Positions 23,263 to 32,256 of a DNA stretch of 64,000 bases are shown piece by piece (position 1 is the stretch's first letter; each line of letters begins with the position of its first letter). Below the pieces are notes generated by a model. It was not told where the DNA came from and searched no databases. It saw nothing but the letters and a program-made list of their open reading frames with translations. This stretch comes from Rathayibacter rathayi (GTDB lineage: Bacteria > Actinomycetota > Actinomycetes > Actinomycetales > Microbacteriaceae): the NCBI RefSeq assembly GCF_004011095.1, contig NZ_CP028129.1, forward strand, positions 1,240,001-1,304,000, given 5' to 3'. Both the position numbers and the translations under genes were made by a program.

Positions 23263-23964
23263 ACCGAGCCGCTTTGCGATCACTTCGCGGGCGGCTCGTG
23301 CCGTCTCATCGACCGAGCGGATGCGCGAATCTGACGCGGAGTACGAGTCGCCGAGCGCCCGGCTGAGAATGGCATCGGCAAGCACCGGATTCTTCGCGAG
23401 AACGGGGCCGTGCAAGTGGGTGGCGAGCAGACCCCCCACGGAGTAGCCCTCGTACCCGGCTCCGTCACCGGTGCCGTGCAGTACCCGGCCCAGCGCGTCC
23501 TCGGGGGCGATGCCGGTCATTCGACGTTCGTGGTTTTCAAAACCGACCAGAATGCCGTCCGAGCTCTCGATGAGGAGGTCGTCGGTCGCTCGCTCGCCCG
23601 CCACAGAGGCACCGGGAAAGAGGCCGATGCCCTCGATATCGCCAGCCGACGTGCCGATCGACCCCGCCAGCATCTCCCAGCCGGCGCCCACAGCGATGAC
23701 CTGCGTGCCCTGAGCGACCCACGAGTGCAGTGTCGGCGCGATCTCGCGAAGGAGTGCGAGAACCTCGGGGAGGTCGTAATCCGCTCCGGTGCCGGCGACC
23801 AGCACATGCGGGCGCACCTCGGCGTCTGCGGCAGCGGCCAGCGGCACCACGTCGGCCGCGATCCCCGACCAGCGTGCGCGGGCCGCGAGTACGCGGGCGT
23901 TCGCCGCGTCGCCGTTGCTGTCCAGGACGTCGGGCGTGAGCACGGCGATGCGGAGGGTGGTCAC
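23251..23964 (-). CDS. gatD: GatD-like class I glutamine amidotransferase without the catalytic cysteine
   Basis: A 237-residue homologue of GatD, the glutaminase subunit that normally supplies ammonia to MurT to amidate D-Glu of lipid II. The fold marks are present: LTPDVLDSNGDAAN at the N-terminus, VGFENHERR, and THLHGPVLAKNPVLAD with the catalytic histidine (His185). The nucleophile elbow, normally (I/V)CxGxQ, reads AVGAGWE (residues 91-97), with Gly93 in place of Cys and Glu97 in place of Gln. The GGGQD-type oxyanion motif reads AGTGAD. The protein has no cysteine anywhere. The GTG start overlaps the murT stop, so both are made together. It cannot work as a normal glutaminase. Confidence 0.85.
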   Translation of the reverse strand: MTTLRIAVLTPDVLDSNGDAANARVLAARARWSGIAADVVPLAAAADAEVRPHVLVAGTGADYDLPEVLALLREIAPTLHSWVAQGTQVIAVGAGWEMLAGSIGTSAGDIEGIGLFPGASVAGERATDDLLIESSDGILVGFENHERRMTGIAPEDALGRVLHGTGDGAGYEGYSVGGLLATHLHGPVLAKNPVLADAILSRALGDSYSASDSRIRSVDETARAAREVIAKRLGVDR

Positions 23965-25226
23965 GCGGTCTCCTCGCGGTTGGTGACGAGGTGCAGGTGC
24001 GCGCGCGTGCGGCGCATGGAGTCGGCCGAGAAGACGATGGTCTTCCGGCCAGTGACGGGGGTCGGCAGCGCGAGGAACCAGTCCAGCGCGCGTCCGAGGT
24101 CGTCGTCGACCTGGTCGATCACGACTCCGTCGTAGCGCAGATGCAGCGCCGCCTCCTGCGCCTTCGACCCGGAGACGATCCGCACGCGTCCGAGCGCCGA
24201 GGTGTCGACGGGCCAGAAGTAGGAGGGGTCGCGCACATCGGAGCCGATGGCGAGCATGATCTGCTCGGTTCCCTCGGGGATCTCGGTGATGTTCAGACGG
24301 TAGCTGGCCGGGTTCTGCACGAGCACGAACTCCACCTCCTGCCCGCGCAGGGTCACGACCTCGCCCCGCCCGAAGACGGGGTCGATGGCGGACAGTGCTG
24401 ATGCGGTGATCGTTGCGTCGAAGCGCTCGGCCAGGACGGCACGGGCCGTCGAGACGGCAGCCGCTGCGTCGACCGCGTAGTGCACTCCTCGGGCGGGCAG
24501 GCGCACCTCGAGCGGATCGCCGTCGCTGACGATCCGTGCCATCGCTCCCCGGGTGCTCTCGACGACGGTGGTGGCGCGATCGGTGCCACCCTCCGACTCC
24601 GAGGCGTAGCCGAGACCGCCCGCAGCGGCCTCGCGCACCGCGTCGGAGACGCCGTACCAGCGGATCCGATCGCTCGCGAGCGAGGTCGCGACATCGGCGA
24701 CATGGCGGTCGTCGGCATTGAGCACGACGGAACCAGTGGCCCGAGACGCGATCGTGCCGAGCATGCGGGCGACCATCGCTGGGTCGAAGAAGCGGTCGAT
24801 CTGGTCGACGACGACGTTCGTCAGCAGAACGACCCGGGGACGCATCCGAGGCGCGAGCCGTGCGCCGTGCCCCTCATCCATCTCGAGGACGGCAATGTCC
24901 GCATCGATCCTCCCGCGCAGGTCGGCGCGTTCGAGCAGTGCGGAGGTCAGGCCCTGGGCGATGTTCGCCGTGGACGGATTCGTGAAGACGCGGAGTCCGT
25001 GTGCGCGCAGGACGGCGACCAGCATCTTGGTGGTCGTGGATTTGCCCGCGGATCCGGTCACGACGACGAGGCCGTCGGGGAAGCCGTCGAGCACGGCGGG
25101 CAGGAAGCCGGGCGCGATCCGATTCACCACGAGCCCGGGCACCGCAGAACCGCCGCCGGGCTTGCGGACCCGCGCAGCGAACCGCGCGGCCCTCCCGAGG
25201 AGGACCGCCGGCGCGTAGCGGATCAC
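23961..25226 (-). CDS. murT: MurT-like Mur-ligase family protein without zinc-ribbon cysteines
   Basis: A 421-residue Mur-ligase homologue. The ATP site VTGSAGKSTTTKML (about 56-69) and the central-domain motifs VLEMDEGHG, LTNVVVDQIDRF and VLNADDRHVAD are intact. The C-terminal MurT_C domain is recognisable (VLVQNPASYRL, SDVRDPSYFWPVD) but diverged from the canonical KNPAG and SW(I/L)WD forms. Typical MurT has a four-cysteine zinc ribbon in the middle; here that stretch (about 190-230) is GGLGYASESEGG and the protein has no cysteine. GTG starts 4 bp after the sigA stop. It forms an operon with gatD; substrate discussed in the findings. Confidence 0.87.
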   Translation of the reverse strand: MIRYAPAVLLGRAARFAARVRKPGGGSAVPGLVVNRIAPGFLPAVLDGFPDGLVVVTGSAGKSTTTKMLVAVLRAHGLRVFTNPSTANIAQGLTSALLERADLRGRIDADIAVLEMDEGHGARLAPRMRPRVVLLTNVVVDQIDRFFDPAMVARMLGTIASRATGSVVLNADDRHVADVATSLASDRIRWYGVSDAVREAAAGGLGYASESEGGTDRATTVVESTRGAMARIVSDGDPLEVRLPARGVHYAVDAAAAVSTARAVLAERFDATITASALSAIDPVFGRGEVVTLRGQEVEFVLVQNPASYRLNITEIPEGTEQIMLAIGSDVRDPSYFWPVDTSALGRVRIVSGSKAQEAALHLRYDGVVIDQVDDDLGRALDWFLALPTPVTGRKTIVFSADSMRRTRAHLHLVTNREETA

Positions 25227-25230
25227 CGGC

Positions 25231-26544
25231 CTACTCGAGGTAGTCGCGGAGCGACTGCGAGCGGGACGGGTGGCGAAGCTTGGCCATCGTCTTGGACTCG
25301 ATCTGGCGGATTCGCTCGCGCGTCACACCGAAGGTGTCACCGATCTGGTCGAGCGTCTTGGGCATGCCGTCGCCGAGGCCGAAGCGCATGCGGATCACGC
25401 CGGCCTCGCGCTCCGAGAGCGAGTCGAGCAGCGACTCAAGCTGCTTCTGCAGCATGGTGAAGCCAACGGCGTCGGCCGGCACGACCGCCTCGGTGTCCTC
25501 GATGAGGTCGCCGAATTCGCTGTCGCCGTCCTCGCCCAGGGGGGTATGCAGCGAGATCGGTTCGCGGCCGTACTTCTGCACCTCGACGACCTTCTCGGGG
25601 GTCATGTCCAGCTCGCGCGAGAGTTCCTCGGGCGTGGGCTCGCGACCCAGGTCCTGCAGCATCTGGCGCTGCACGCGGGCGAGCTTGTTGATGACCTCGA
25701 CCATATGCACCGGGATGCGGATCGTGCGGGCCTGATCGGCCATCGCGCGGGTGATCGCTTGACGGATCCACCAGGTCGCGTAGGTCGAGAACTTGAAGCC
25801 CTTGGTGTAGTCGAACTTTTCAACGGCACGGATCAGACCGAGGTTGCCCTCCTGGATCAGGTCGAGGAACTGCATGCCCCGACCCGTGTAGCGCTTGGCG
25901 AGGCTGACCACGAGTCGGAGGTTCGCTCCGAGCAGGTGACTCTTCGCGCGCTGTCCGTCCTTCGCGACCCAGCGAAGTTCGCGGACGAGTTCCGGACTGA
26001 GGTCGCTCGAGTTGGCGAGCTTGTCCTCGGCGAACAGGCCGGCCTCGATGCGCATCGCAAGCTCGACCTCCTCTGCCGCGTTTAGAAGCGCGACCTTCCC
26101 GATCTGCTTGAGGTAGTCCTTGACCGGGTCGGCGGTAGCGCCGGTGATCGCGGTCGAGTAGACGGGGACCTCGTCGTCCTCACCGCCGAACGAGAGGACG
26201 AGCGCTCCGCTGGGGAGCGGCTCCACCGGAGCAGCGGCGGTAGCGGCAGCGGCAGGAGTGTCGGGAGTCTCCGTGTCGTCCTTCGCCTCGGTCTCGGTCT
26301 CCTCGGCGACGACCTCGGTCTCGTCATCCTCCGCGACCTCGGGCTCGTCGGCCTCGACGGCGTCCGTCGGCTCCTCCTCGGTGTCGGCCTGCGCAGCCGC
26401 CTTGGTGGTGGCGCGCGAGCGTGTGGTCTTAGCCGCCGCGGGCTTGGCCGCCGCGGGCTTGCGCGCTGCGGGCTTCTTCAAGGTCGTCGTTACGTCGTCG
26501 TTGACGTCGTCGAGCGTTGCGGTCTTGGTAGCTCTGGTGGCCAT
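25231..26544 (-). CDS. sigA: Primary RNA polymerase sigma factor
   Basis: Housekeeping sigma-70 factor (437 residues). The first 170 residues are Lys/Ala- then Glu/Thr-rich, as in actinobacterial HrdB/SigA. Region 1.2 is [16 protein letters not shown]. Regions 2.1-2.4 include [18 protein letters not shown] and [16 protein letters not shown]. Region 3 follows, and region 4 has [17 protein letters not shown] and the helix-turn-helix [17 protein letters not shown]. The ATG at 26544 has GGAGAGG upstream; a 30-residue extension possible upstream is not sigma-like. It is the first gene of a sigA-murT-gatD row. Confidence 0.96.
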   Translation of the reverse strand: MATRATKTATLDDVNDDVTTTLKKPAARKPAAAKPAAAKTTRSRATTKAAAQADTEEEPTDAVEADEPEVAEDDETEVVAEETETEAKDDTETPDTPAAAATAAAPVEPLPSGALVLSFGGEDDEVPVYSTAITGATADPVKDYLKQIGKVALLNAAEEVELAMRIEAGLFAEDKLANSSDLSPELVRELRWVAKDGQRAKSHLLGANLRLVVSLAKRYTGRGMQFLDLIQEGNLGLIRAVEKFDYTKGFKFSTYATWWIRQAITRAMADQARTIRIPVHMVEVINKLARVQRQMLQDLGREPTPEELSRELDMTPEKVVEVQKYGREPISLHTPLGEDGDSEFGDLIEDTEAVVPADAVGFTMLQKQLESLLDSLSEREAGVIRMRFGLGDGMPKTLDQIGDTFGVTRERIRQIESKTMAKLRHPSRSQSLRDYLE

Positions 26545-26847
26545 GGCGGCACCTCTCCATCCGTTGCGACCCGGGGGCGGGCGGCGCCAGGGAGGGCGTC
26601 GTCCGTCGGTGGGCATTACGAGGACCCATGTCAAGTCGAGGACATCGCACGCCCGACGTGGGCGTGGTGTTCCTCGACCCGAACGGGTCCTATTGACAAT
26701 TATTGCACGTCTGAGTAGTGCAGCCGTGCGGTGGGGGCGAGTGGCGCTCGGTCCGAGGGGTCCGAGCCGCTCTAGAGGACACTGTGTGTACAGATCGTCG
26801 GAGTCAGTGGCTCGGTATCTGTGGGTCGGCAGGAGCCCGTGTCAGCG
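26545..26847. other. Non-coding gap upstream of sigA
   Basis: About 300 bp between the MFS gene stop and the sigA start, with no credible gene on either strand. It is the AT-richest part of the neighbourhood (TATTGACAATTATTGCACG at 26691-26709) and must contain the sigA promoter, but I could not place a -35/-10 pair with proper spacing on the minus strand. Confidence 0.5.
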
Positions 26848-28170
26848 TCACGCGCGGCCGCGGCGAAGACGATCATTCAGTGCAACCCAGAGAGGGGCGA
26901 CGGTTATTCCCTCGTCCTCCGCTAGGCGACGGCGGGTTCGGCGACGCGCGAGGAGGAGTCCCGCGACGCCGGCGCCGATCACCACGTACTGCACGCACCA
27001 CGCCAGGCGGAAGTGCTCTAGCGAATAGGTCCGCTCGGAGGAGGCGCCCGGTCCAGCGAGGGCGTCCAGGATCAGCCCGATCGCGAACATCATCGTAAAG
27101 CTGGCGAGGAATCCCCCGACGTTCACGACGCCGTTCGCCGCCCCGAGGCTCCTCGAGGGATTGAAGGTGCGGGCGAAATCGAACCCGATCATCGACCCGG
27201 GGCCACCCGCGCCCACCACGATCAGCAGGAGAACGATCAGCCAGTACGGCGGGACGCCGGGCCAGAGCAGCACGACGGTCCAGGCGACGGCCATCGCCGA
27301 GACGATGCCGAGCACGAGGTTGCTGCGGCGCGTCGGGTGGCGCGCGGTGAGGATCCCGAGGACCGGCCCGACGACAACGCCCGCGATCATGACGATGGTG
27401 AGCGTCGGTGCCGCAACCGTGGGCGGCAGGCCGATCGCGTAGACGAGGAACGGGTAGCCCCAGAGGAGCGTGAAGACCGTGCCGGAGGACTGCGTCACGA
27501 AATGCGACCAGAAGCCGAGCTGCGTCCCCGGCCGACGCATGCTCACTCCGAGCTGCGCGATCGTTGCGCGGAGTGTCGGCGGCACGAGGACGATCGGCGC
27601 GGTGCGCGGCGGGACGTCGGCGATGAGGAGGAGGACGCCGAGGAAGGACACCGCGCCCAGGCCGGCAGCCGAGAGGAACGCCGGCTCCCAACCGAAGGCA
27701 TGCAGGATGGCCGCGAACGGGAGAGCGGAGAGGATCTGACCGACCTGGCCGATGTTGCCGATCCACTGCGAGAGCTGGGGCACGATCGGCCCGCTGAACC
27801 AGGCGATGATCAAACGGATCACCGAGGTGAAGATCGCCGCATCGCCCGCTCCGAGCAGGACACGTCCGAGGACCGCGACGCCGATGCTCGGTGCGAACGC
27901 GACCACGACCTGTCCGGCCGCCATCATGGCTGTGCCGGTGAGGATGAGCGTCCGCGGACCGAATCGGTCGATCAGGATCCCGACCGGGATCTGCATCCCG
28001 GCGTAGACAATCAGCTGAACGACAGCGAGCGTCGAGAGGAGGGCGGCCGCCACTCCGAACCGCTCCGCGGCGTCCACTCCGGCGACGCCCAGCGTCGTGC
28101 GGTCCAGGACCGCGACGAGGTAGGCGGACCCTCCGGCACCGAAGACGAACCAGGCTCGACGATTTCGCAC
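26848..28170 (-). CDS. MFS transporter
   Basis: A 440-residue, 12-helix major facilitator permease. Segments include FVFGAGGSAYLVAVLDRTTLG, VVQLIVYAGMQIPVGILIDRFGPR (the family loop 2-3 motif at its end), ALLSTLAVV, and FTLLWGYPFLVYAIGLP in the second half. The DRTTLGVAGVDAAERFG opening resembles nitrate/nitrite-type and anion-symporter MFS members common in actinobacteria, but the substrate cannot be assigned. The GTG start has no Shine-Dalgarno and a TAGGAT box 7 nt upstream. It stands alone between sigA and a PAC2 gene. Confidence 0.85.
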   Translation of the reverse strand: MRNRRAWFVFGAGGSAYLVAVLDRTTLGVAGVDAAERFGVAAALLSTLAVVQLIVYAGMQIPVGILIDRFGPRTLILTGTAMMAAGQVVVAFAPSIGVAVLGRVLLGAGDAAIFTSVIRLIIAWFSGPIVPQLSQWIGNIGQVGQILSALPFAAILHAFGWEPAFLSAAGLGAVSFLGVLLLIADVPPRTAPIVLVPPTLRATIAQLGVSMRRPGTQLGFWSHFVTQSSGTVFTLLWGYPFLVYAIGLPPTVAAPTLTIVMIAGVVVGPVLGILTARHPTRRSNLVLGIVSAMAVAWTVVLLWPGVPPYWLIVLLLIVVGAGGPGSMIGFDFARTFNPSRSLGAANGVVNVGGFLASFTMMFAIGLILDALAGPGASSERTYSLEHFRLAWCVQYVVIGAGVAGLLLARRRTRRRLAEDEGITVAPLWVALNDRLRRGRA

Positions 28171-28177
28171 TCGTCCG

Positions 28178-28183
28178 ATCCTA
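28178..28183 (-). promoter_or_regulatory. -10 box of leaderless MFS gene transcript
   Basis: TAGGAT on the minus strand, 7 nt before the GTG at 28170. Confidence 0.5.
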
Positions 28184-28190
28184 CGGCCGC

Positions 28191-29114
28191 TCAGGAGTCG
28201 GTGGGCTCCTCACCGGGGCGGCGGATGGCGAGGAATTTCTCGAGCTCAGCGGCGATAACGTCTGCGCTGGGGACGAAGCCGTCCTCGTCAGTGAGCGGCG
28301 AGCGCAGGCTCGTCCCCTCCATATACGTGTCGTGGCGGGCCTCGAGGGCCGAGACCAGCTTGTGCAGCTCGTCGTTGCCGCCCACCTGCTCGTCGACCTT
28401 GCCGAGGAACTCCCGGCCGCTCTCGCGCAGGCGGTCGGTCGGGAAGATGAGGCCCGTCGAGGCCGAGATGCTCTCGAGCGCCGCGACAGCCGCCTGCGGG
28501 TACTCGGTGTCCGAGAGGTAGTGCGGGATGAGCAGCGCGAAGCCGACGACGGCGAGGCCACGCTGGTAGAGGCGCAGCTCGAGCAGGTGCAAGACGCTCG
28601 AGGGGACCTGAGTGTGCGGCCTCCAGACCGACATCGCGTCGATCAGATCTTCGCGGTTGCCGCTCACGGTGACTCCGACCGGCCGCGTGTGCGGTACCGG
28701 CATCGGGATCGCCTGGACCCAGGTGGTCGAAGCGACGTCGAGGCGCTCGATCAGCGAGACCACGGCCCGGGTGAACCGCTCCCACTGGAAGTCGGGTTCG
28801 AAGCCGGTGAGCAGGAGGAACGGCTGATCCAGTTCGTCGTGAGCGAGCGAAAGCCGGAGGGTCGCCGGTCGGTAGTCCGTCAGGTGGTCCTGGTCGAAGG
28901 TGATGATGGGACGGCGGGCGCGGTAGTCGAGGAGCTGGTCCTGGTCGAAGACCACGACCTGCCGGTGCGCGAGTGTCTGGAACAGGTACTCGCCGAGTTG
29001 GCCTACCGCGCCGCCGGCGTCGGCCGAGCCAGTCAGACCCGCGACGAGATGCAGCCCGCCCGGGATCTCGGAGAGGTCGCCCTCGATCTCGAACAGGTCT
29101 TCCGGATCCAGCAT
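28191..29114 (-). CDS. PAC2 family protein (proteasome assembly chaperone-like)
   Basis: A 307-residue PAC2 domain protein. GGLHLVAGLTGSADAGG near the N-terminus, VVFDQDQLLDYRARRP, LLLTGFEPDFQWERF, and the late ALLIPHYLSDTEYPQAAVAALE are typical of the actinobacterial PAC2 family (ATP-grasp-neighbour type). These proteins resemble eukaryotic proteasome assembly chaperones, but their bacterial role is not established. The transcript appears leaderless. It is divergent from pepA with an 80-bp shared promoter region. Confidence 0.85.
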   Translation of the reverse strand: MLDPEDLFEIEGDLSEIPGGLHLVAGLTGSADAGGAVGQLGEYLFQTLAHRQVVVFDQDQLLDYRARRPIITFDQDHLTDYRPATLRLSLAHDELDQPFLLLTGFEPDFQWERFTRAVVSLIERLDVASTTWVQAIPMPVPHTRPVGVTVSGNREDLIDAMSVWRPHTQVPSSVLHLLELRLYQRGLAVVGFALLIPHYLSDTEYPQAAVAALESISASTGLIFPTDRLRESGREFLGKVDEQVGGNDELHKLVSALEARHDTYMEGTSLRSPLTDEDGFVPSADVIAAELEKFLAIRRPGEEPTDS

Positions 29115-29120
29115 GCGTCC

Positions 29121-29126
29121 AGTGTA
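29121..29126 (-). promoter_or_regulatory. -10 box of leaderless PAC2 transcript
   Basis: TACACT on the minus strand, with a 6-nt spacer to the ATG at 29114. Confidence 0.5.
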
Positions 29127-29180
29127 AACGGGGGTTTCGACGCCTCGGCCGGGTCCGCTGAGCCCTCAGCGAACAGCGCC

Positions 29181-29186
29181 TAGCAT
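29181..29186 (+). promoter_or_regulatory. -10 box of leaderless pepA transcript
   Basis: TAGCAT, 7 nt before the pepA ATG. It is divergent from the PAC2 promoter 55 bp away. Confidence 0.5.
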
Positions 29187-29193
29187 TACCGCC

Positions 29194-30687
29194 ATGCCCC
29201 TCTCCTCCCTCGAGTACTCGAGCGTCCCCGCCTCCGACATCGACACCGACGCCCTGGTTCTGGGCGTCGCCCCCGGGCCCGACGGTCCCCGACTCGTCGG
29301 CGCGGAGGGCTTCGAGGAGATGGCTCCCTCGTTGAGCGCGCTGGGTGCGACCGGTGCCGCCGACACGTTCGTCCGCGTTCCATCCTCGGTCCGTGCGGGG
29401 GTGGTTGTTCTCGTCGGCCTCGGCTCGGCGGAGCCCGATGACGCCGCCCTGCGCGCCGCCGCCGGGGCCGCCGTCCGCCTGCTGGCCGGCTCCGCCTCCG
29501 TTGCCCTGGCGCTTCCCGCCGGTTCCGACGGCACTCACGCCGCGGTCGCAGAAGGCGCGGCTCTCGGCTCTTACGCTTTCACCGCCTTCCGAGGCAGCAC
29601 CGCCGCAACGGTGAAGCCGGCTGTCGAGCACGTCGTCGTGCTGGGCGCCGCCCAGACGGCCGATACCGCCGTTCTCGACCGTGCGCTCGTGCTCGGCCGC
29701 GCCGTCTCGACAGTCAAGGACCTCGTCAACACTCCCCCATCGCACCTCTACCCCCAGACGCTCGCCGAGGCCGTCCAGTCCGGCGCCGAGGGGCTGCCCC
29801 TCGAGGTCACCGTCTGGGACGAGAAGGCGCTCGCGGAGGAGGGGTTTGGCGGCATCCTCGGCGTCGGCAGTGGGTCCTCCCGCCCGCCGCGCCTGGTGAA
29901 GGTCGCGTACTCGCCCGAGGGAGCGCGCACTCATCTGGCATTCGTCGGCAAGGGCATCACTTTTGACAGCGGTGGACTCTCGCTCAAGCCGCCGACGTCG
30001 ATGATCGGCATGAAGACCGACATGGCGGGCGCGGCCACGGTCTACGCCGTCGTTCGCGCGATCGCCGAGCTCGGCCTGCCGCTGCGCGCGAGCGCGTGGC
30101 TCTGCATCGCCGAGAACCTGCCCTCGGGCACGGCCATCCGGCCCGACGACGTAGTGACGGTTCGCGGCGGAACCACCGTCGAGGTACTCAACACCGACGC
30201 CGAGGGCCGCCTGGTGCTCGCCGACGGCCTCGTCGCCGCGAGCGAGGAGCAGCCCGATGCGATCATCGACGTTGCCACCCTGACCGGCGCCTCGGTCGTC
30301 GCCCTGGGCAACCGGACCGTCGGAACCGTGGGCGACGACGAGCTCGTCGCGAGCGTCCTCGAGGCCGCACGCACCGCGGGCGAAACGTTCTGGCAGATGC
30401 CGCTTCCCGCGGAGCTGCGCCCGTTGCTCAACTCCGAGATCGCCGACATCGCGAATGTCAAGCCGGGCAATACCGCAGGCGGGATGCTCCTCGCCGCCCA
30501 TTTCCTTCGCGAGTTCGTCGGCACGCGCGGTGAGGGGGACGACGCGACCCGGATTCCGTGGGCTCACCTCGACATTGCGGGGCCCTCGAGCAACGGAGGC
30601 AGCGGTTACGGCTTCACCGGAGCCGGTGCCACTGGCGCCTCCGTCCGAGCGCTGATCGTTCTGGCCGAGCGCTTCGCGAGCGCGTAG
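29194..30687 (+). CDS. pepA: Leucyl aminopeptidase
   Basis: A 497-residue M17 family cytosolic aminopeptidase with two catalytic metals. The N-terminal macro-like domain is weakly conserved. The catalytic domain has VNTPPSHLYPQTLAE, the metal- and base-carrying GKGITFDSGGLSLKP with KTDMAGAATV, and the signature NTDAEGRLVLADGL, followed by DVATLTGASVVALGN. The C-terminus has NVKPGNTAGGMLLAAHFL and PWAHLDIAGPS. It removes N-terminal residues during peptide turnover. Confidence 0.95.
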   Translation: MPLSSLEYSSVPASDIDTDALVLGVAPGPDGPRLVGAEGFEEMAPSLSALGATGAADTFVRVPSSVRAGVVVLVGLGSAEPDDAALRAAAGAAVRLLAGSASVALALPAGSDGTHAAVAEGAALGSYAFTAFRGSTAATVKPAVEHVVVLGAAQTADTAVLDRALVLGRAVSTVKDLVNTPPSHLYPQTLAEAVQSGAEGLPLEVTVWDEKALAEEGFGGILGVGSGSSRPPRLVKVAYSPEGARTHLAFVGKGITFDSGGLSLKPPTSMIGMKTDMAGAATVYAVVRAIAELGLPLRASAWLCIAENLPSGTAIRPDDVVTVRGGTTVEVLNTDAEGRLVLADGLVAASEEQPDAIIDVATLTGASVVALGNRTVGTVGDDELVASVLEAARTAGETFWQMPLPAELRPLLNSEIADIANVKPGNTAGGMLLAAHFLREFVGTRGEGDDATRIPWAHLDIAGPSSNGGSGYGFTGAGATGASVRALIVLAERFASA

Positions 30688-30801
30688 TAGGGTCGACCGG
30701 GCGGGAAATTCCGCCTCGTCCCCCCTCTCGATCCGCCGAGCGCTTGGTGCCGGATCCGGTCGGCCAGGAAGCGGGACCGCACGTCGCGAGGGAGTCACTG
30801 G

Positions 30802-32175
30802 GTGTCGGAAGATCGCTACGACCTGGTCGTGCTCGGAGGTGGCAGCGGCGGGTACGCGGCGGCCCTGCGGGCGGCTCAGCTCGGGATGAGCGTTGCGCTC
30901 GTCGAGCGTGACAAGCTCGGCGGGACCTGCCTGCACCGCGGCTGCGTGCCCACCAAGGCGCTCCTGCACGCCGCGGAGCTGGCGGACGGCGCCCGAGAGG
31001 GCGGCAAGTACGGTGTGCTCTCGAGCTTCGCCGGCATCGACATGGCCGGGGTCACCCGATATCGCGAGGGCGTCGTCGCGGGCAAGTACAAGGGTCTGCA
31101 GAGTCTTGTGTCTTCTCGCGGCATCACCGTCGTCACCGGCGAGGGTCGTCTGAGCGCGGCGGGCACCGTGACAGTGGGTGAGCATGTGCTGCACGGCAGC
31201 TCGATCGTCGTCGCCACGGGATCCGCCTCGCGCACGCTCCCCGGGATCGACATCGGTGGACGCATCATCACGAGCGATCAGGCGCTCGAACTCGATCATG
31301 TGCCCGAGAAGGTCGTCGTGCTCGGTGGTGGAGTGATCGGCGTCGAGTTCGCGAGCGTCTGGCGCTCGTTCGGAGCAGAGGTGACGATCGTCGAGGCCCT
31401 CCCCCATCTCGTCCCCAACGAGGATGAGAGCGTCAGCAAGCAGCTTGAGCGGGCCTTCCGCAAGCGCGGGATCGCCTTCCAGCTCGGCTCCCGCGTCGCC
31501 TCGGTCTCGCAGGGCGACGGCGGTGTAGCGGTGACGCTCGAGAGCGGTGCCACCGTGGAGGGCGAGGTGCTGCTCGTCGCTGTCGGCCGGGGCCCGGTGA
31601 CCGCGGACATCGGCCTGGAGGAGGTCGGCGTGAGCCTGGATCGGGGCTACGTCCTCACCGATGAGCGACTGCAGACCTCGGTCCCCGGCATCTACGCCGT
31701 TGGCGACATCGTTCCGGGCCTCCAGCTCGCGCATCGGAGCTTCCAGCAGGGGATCTTCGTGGCGGAGGAGATCGCCGGGCTCGGCCCGAAGGTCGTCTCG
31801 GACGTCAACGTGCCGAAGGTGACCTACAGCGACCCGGAGGTCGCCTCCGTCGGCCTCAGTGAGGCGCGTGCTATCGCCGAGTACGGCGCCGAGCGCGTCG
31901 CCGTGTACGACTACGGCCTCGGCGGCAATGCCCGCAGCACGATCATCGGCACGACGGGTTCCGTGAAGGTCGTGCGCGTGCTCGACGGTCCTGTCGTCGG
32001 TGTCCACCTGGTCGGCGCGCGGGTCGGGGAGCTGATCGGCGAGGCTCAGCTCATCGTCAACTGGGAGGCGCACCCCGAGGACGTCGCGCCCCACCTCCAC
32101 GCGCACCCCACGCAGAACGAGGCGCTCGGCGAGGCGCACCTCGCACTGGCCGGCAAGCCGTTGCACGTTCTGTAG
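30802..32175 (+). CDS. lpdA: Dihydrolipoyl dehydrogenase (E3)
   Basis: A 457-residue FAD flavoprotein that reoxidises dihydrolipoamide with NAD+ in the 2-oxo acid dehydrogenase complexes. It has the FAD Rossmann motif VVLGGGSGGYAAALRA at the N-terminus, the redox disulfide GGTCLHRGCVPTKALL, the NAD motif VVLGGGVIGVEFASVW, TSVPGIYAVGDIVPG, and the C-terminal catalytic HAHPTQNEALGEA with the His-Glu pair. GTG start with GAGGGAG upstream. sucB follows after 81 bp, so E3 and E2 of 2-oxoglutarate dehydrogenase are together. Confidence 0.95.
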   Translation: MSEDRYDLVVLGGGSGGYAAALRAAQLGMSVALVERDKLGGTCLHRGCVPTKALLHAAELADGAREGGKYGVLSSFAGIDMAGVTRYREGVVAGKYKGLQSLVSSRGITVVTGEGRLSAAGTVTVGEHVLHGSSIVVATGSASRTLPGIDIGGRIITSDQALELDHVPEKVVVLGGGVIGVEFASVWRSFGAEVTIVEALPHLVPNEDESVSKQLERAFRKRGIAFQLGSRVASVSQGDGGVAVTLESGATVEGEVLLVAVGRGPVTADIGLEEVGVSLDRGYVLTDERLQTSVPGIYAVGDIVPGLQLAHRSFQQGIFVAEEIAGLGPKVVSDVNVPKVTYSDPEVASVGLSEARAIAEYGAERVAVYDYGLGGNARSTIIGTTGSVKVVRVLDGPVVGVHLVGARVGELIGEAQLIVNWEAHPEDVAPHLHAHPTQNEALGEAHLALAGKPLHVL

Positions 32176-32256
32176 AACCACCGCGGGGCGGCGACCCGCC
32201 GCTTCCGCATCACTAAGCTGAACATTGAAACACAAGCGTCTTAAGGAGACAGGCTC

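Noticed and set aside
26691..26722. TTGACA-17-TAGTGC as a plus-strand promoter
   Set aside because: No plus-strand gene follows; the -10 part is poor.
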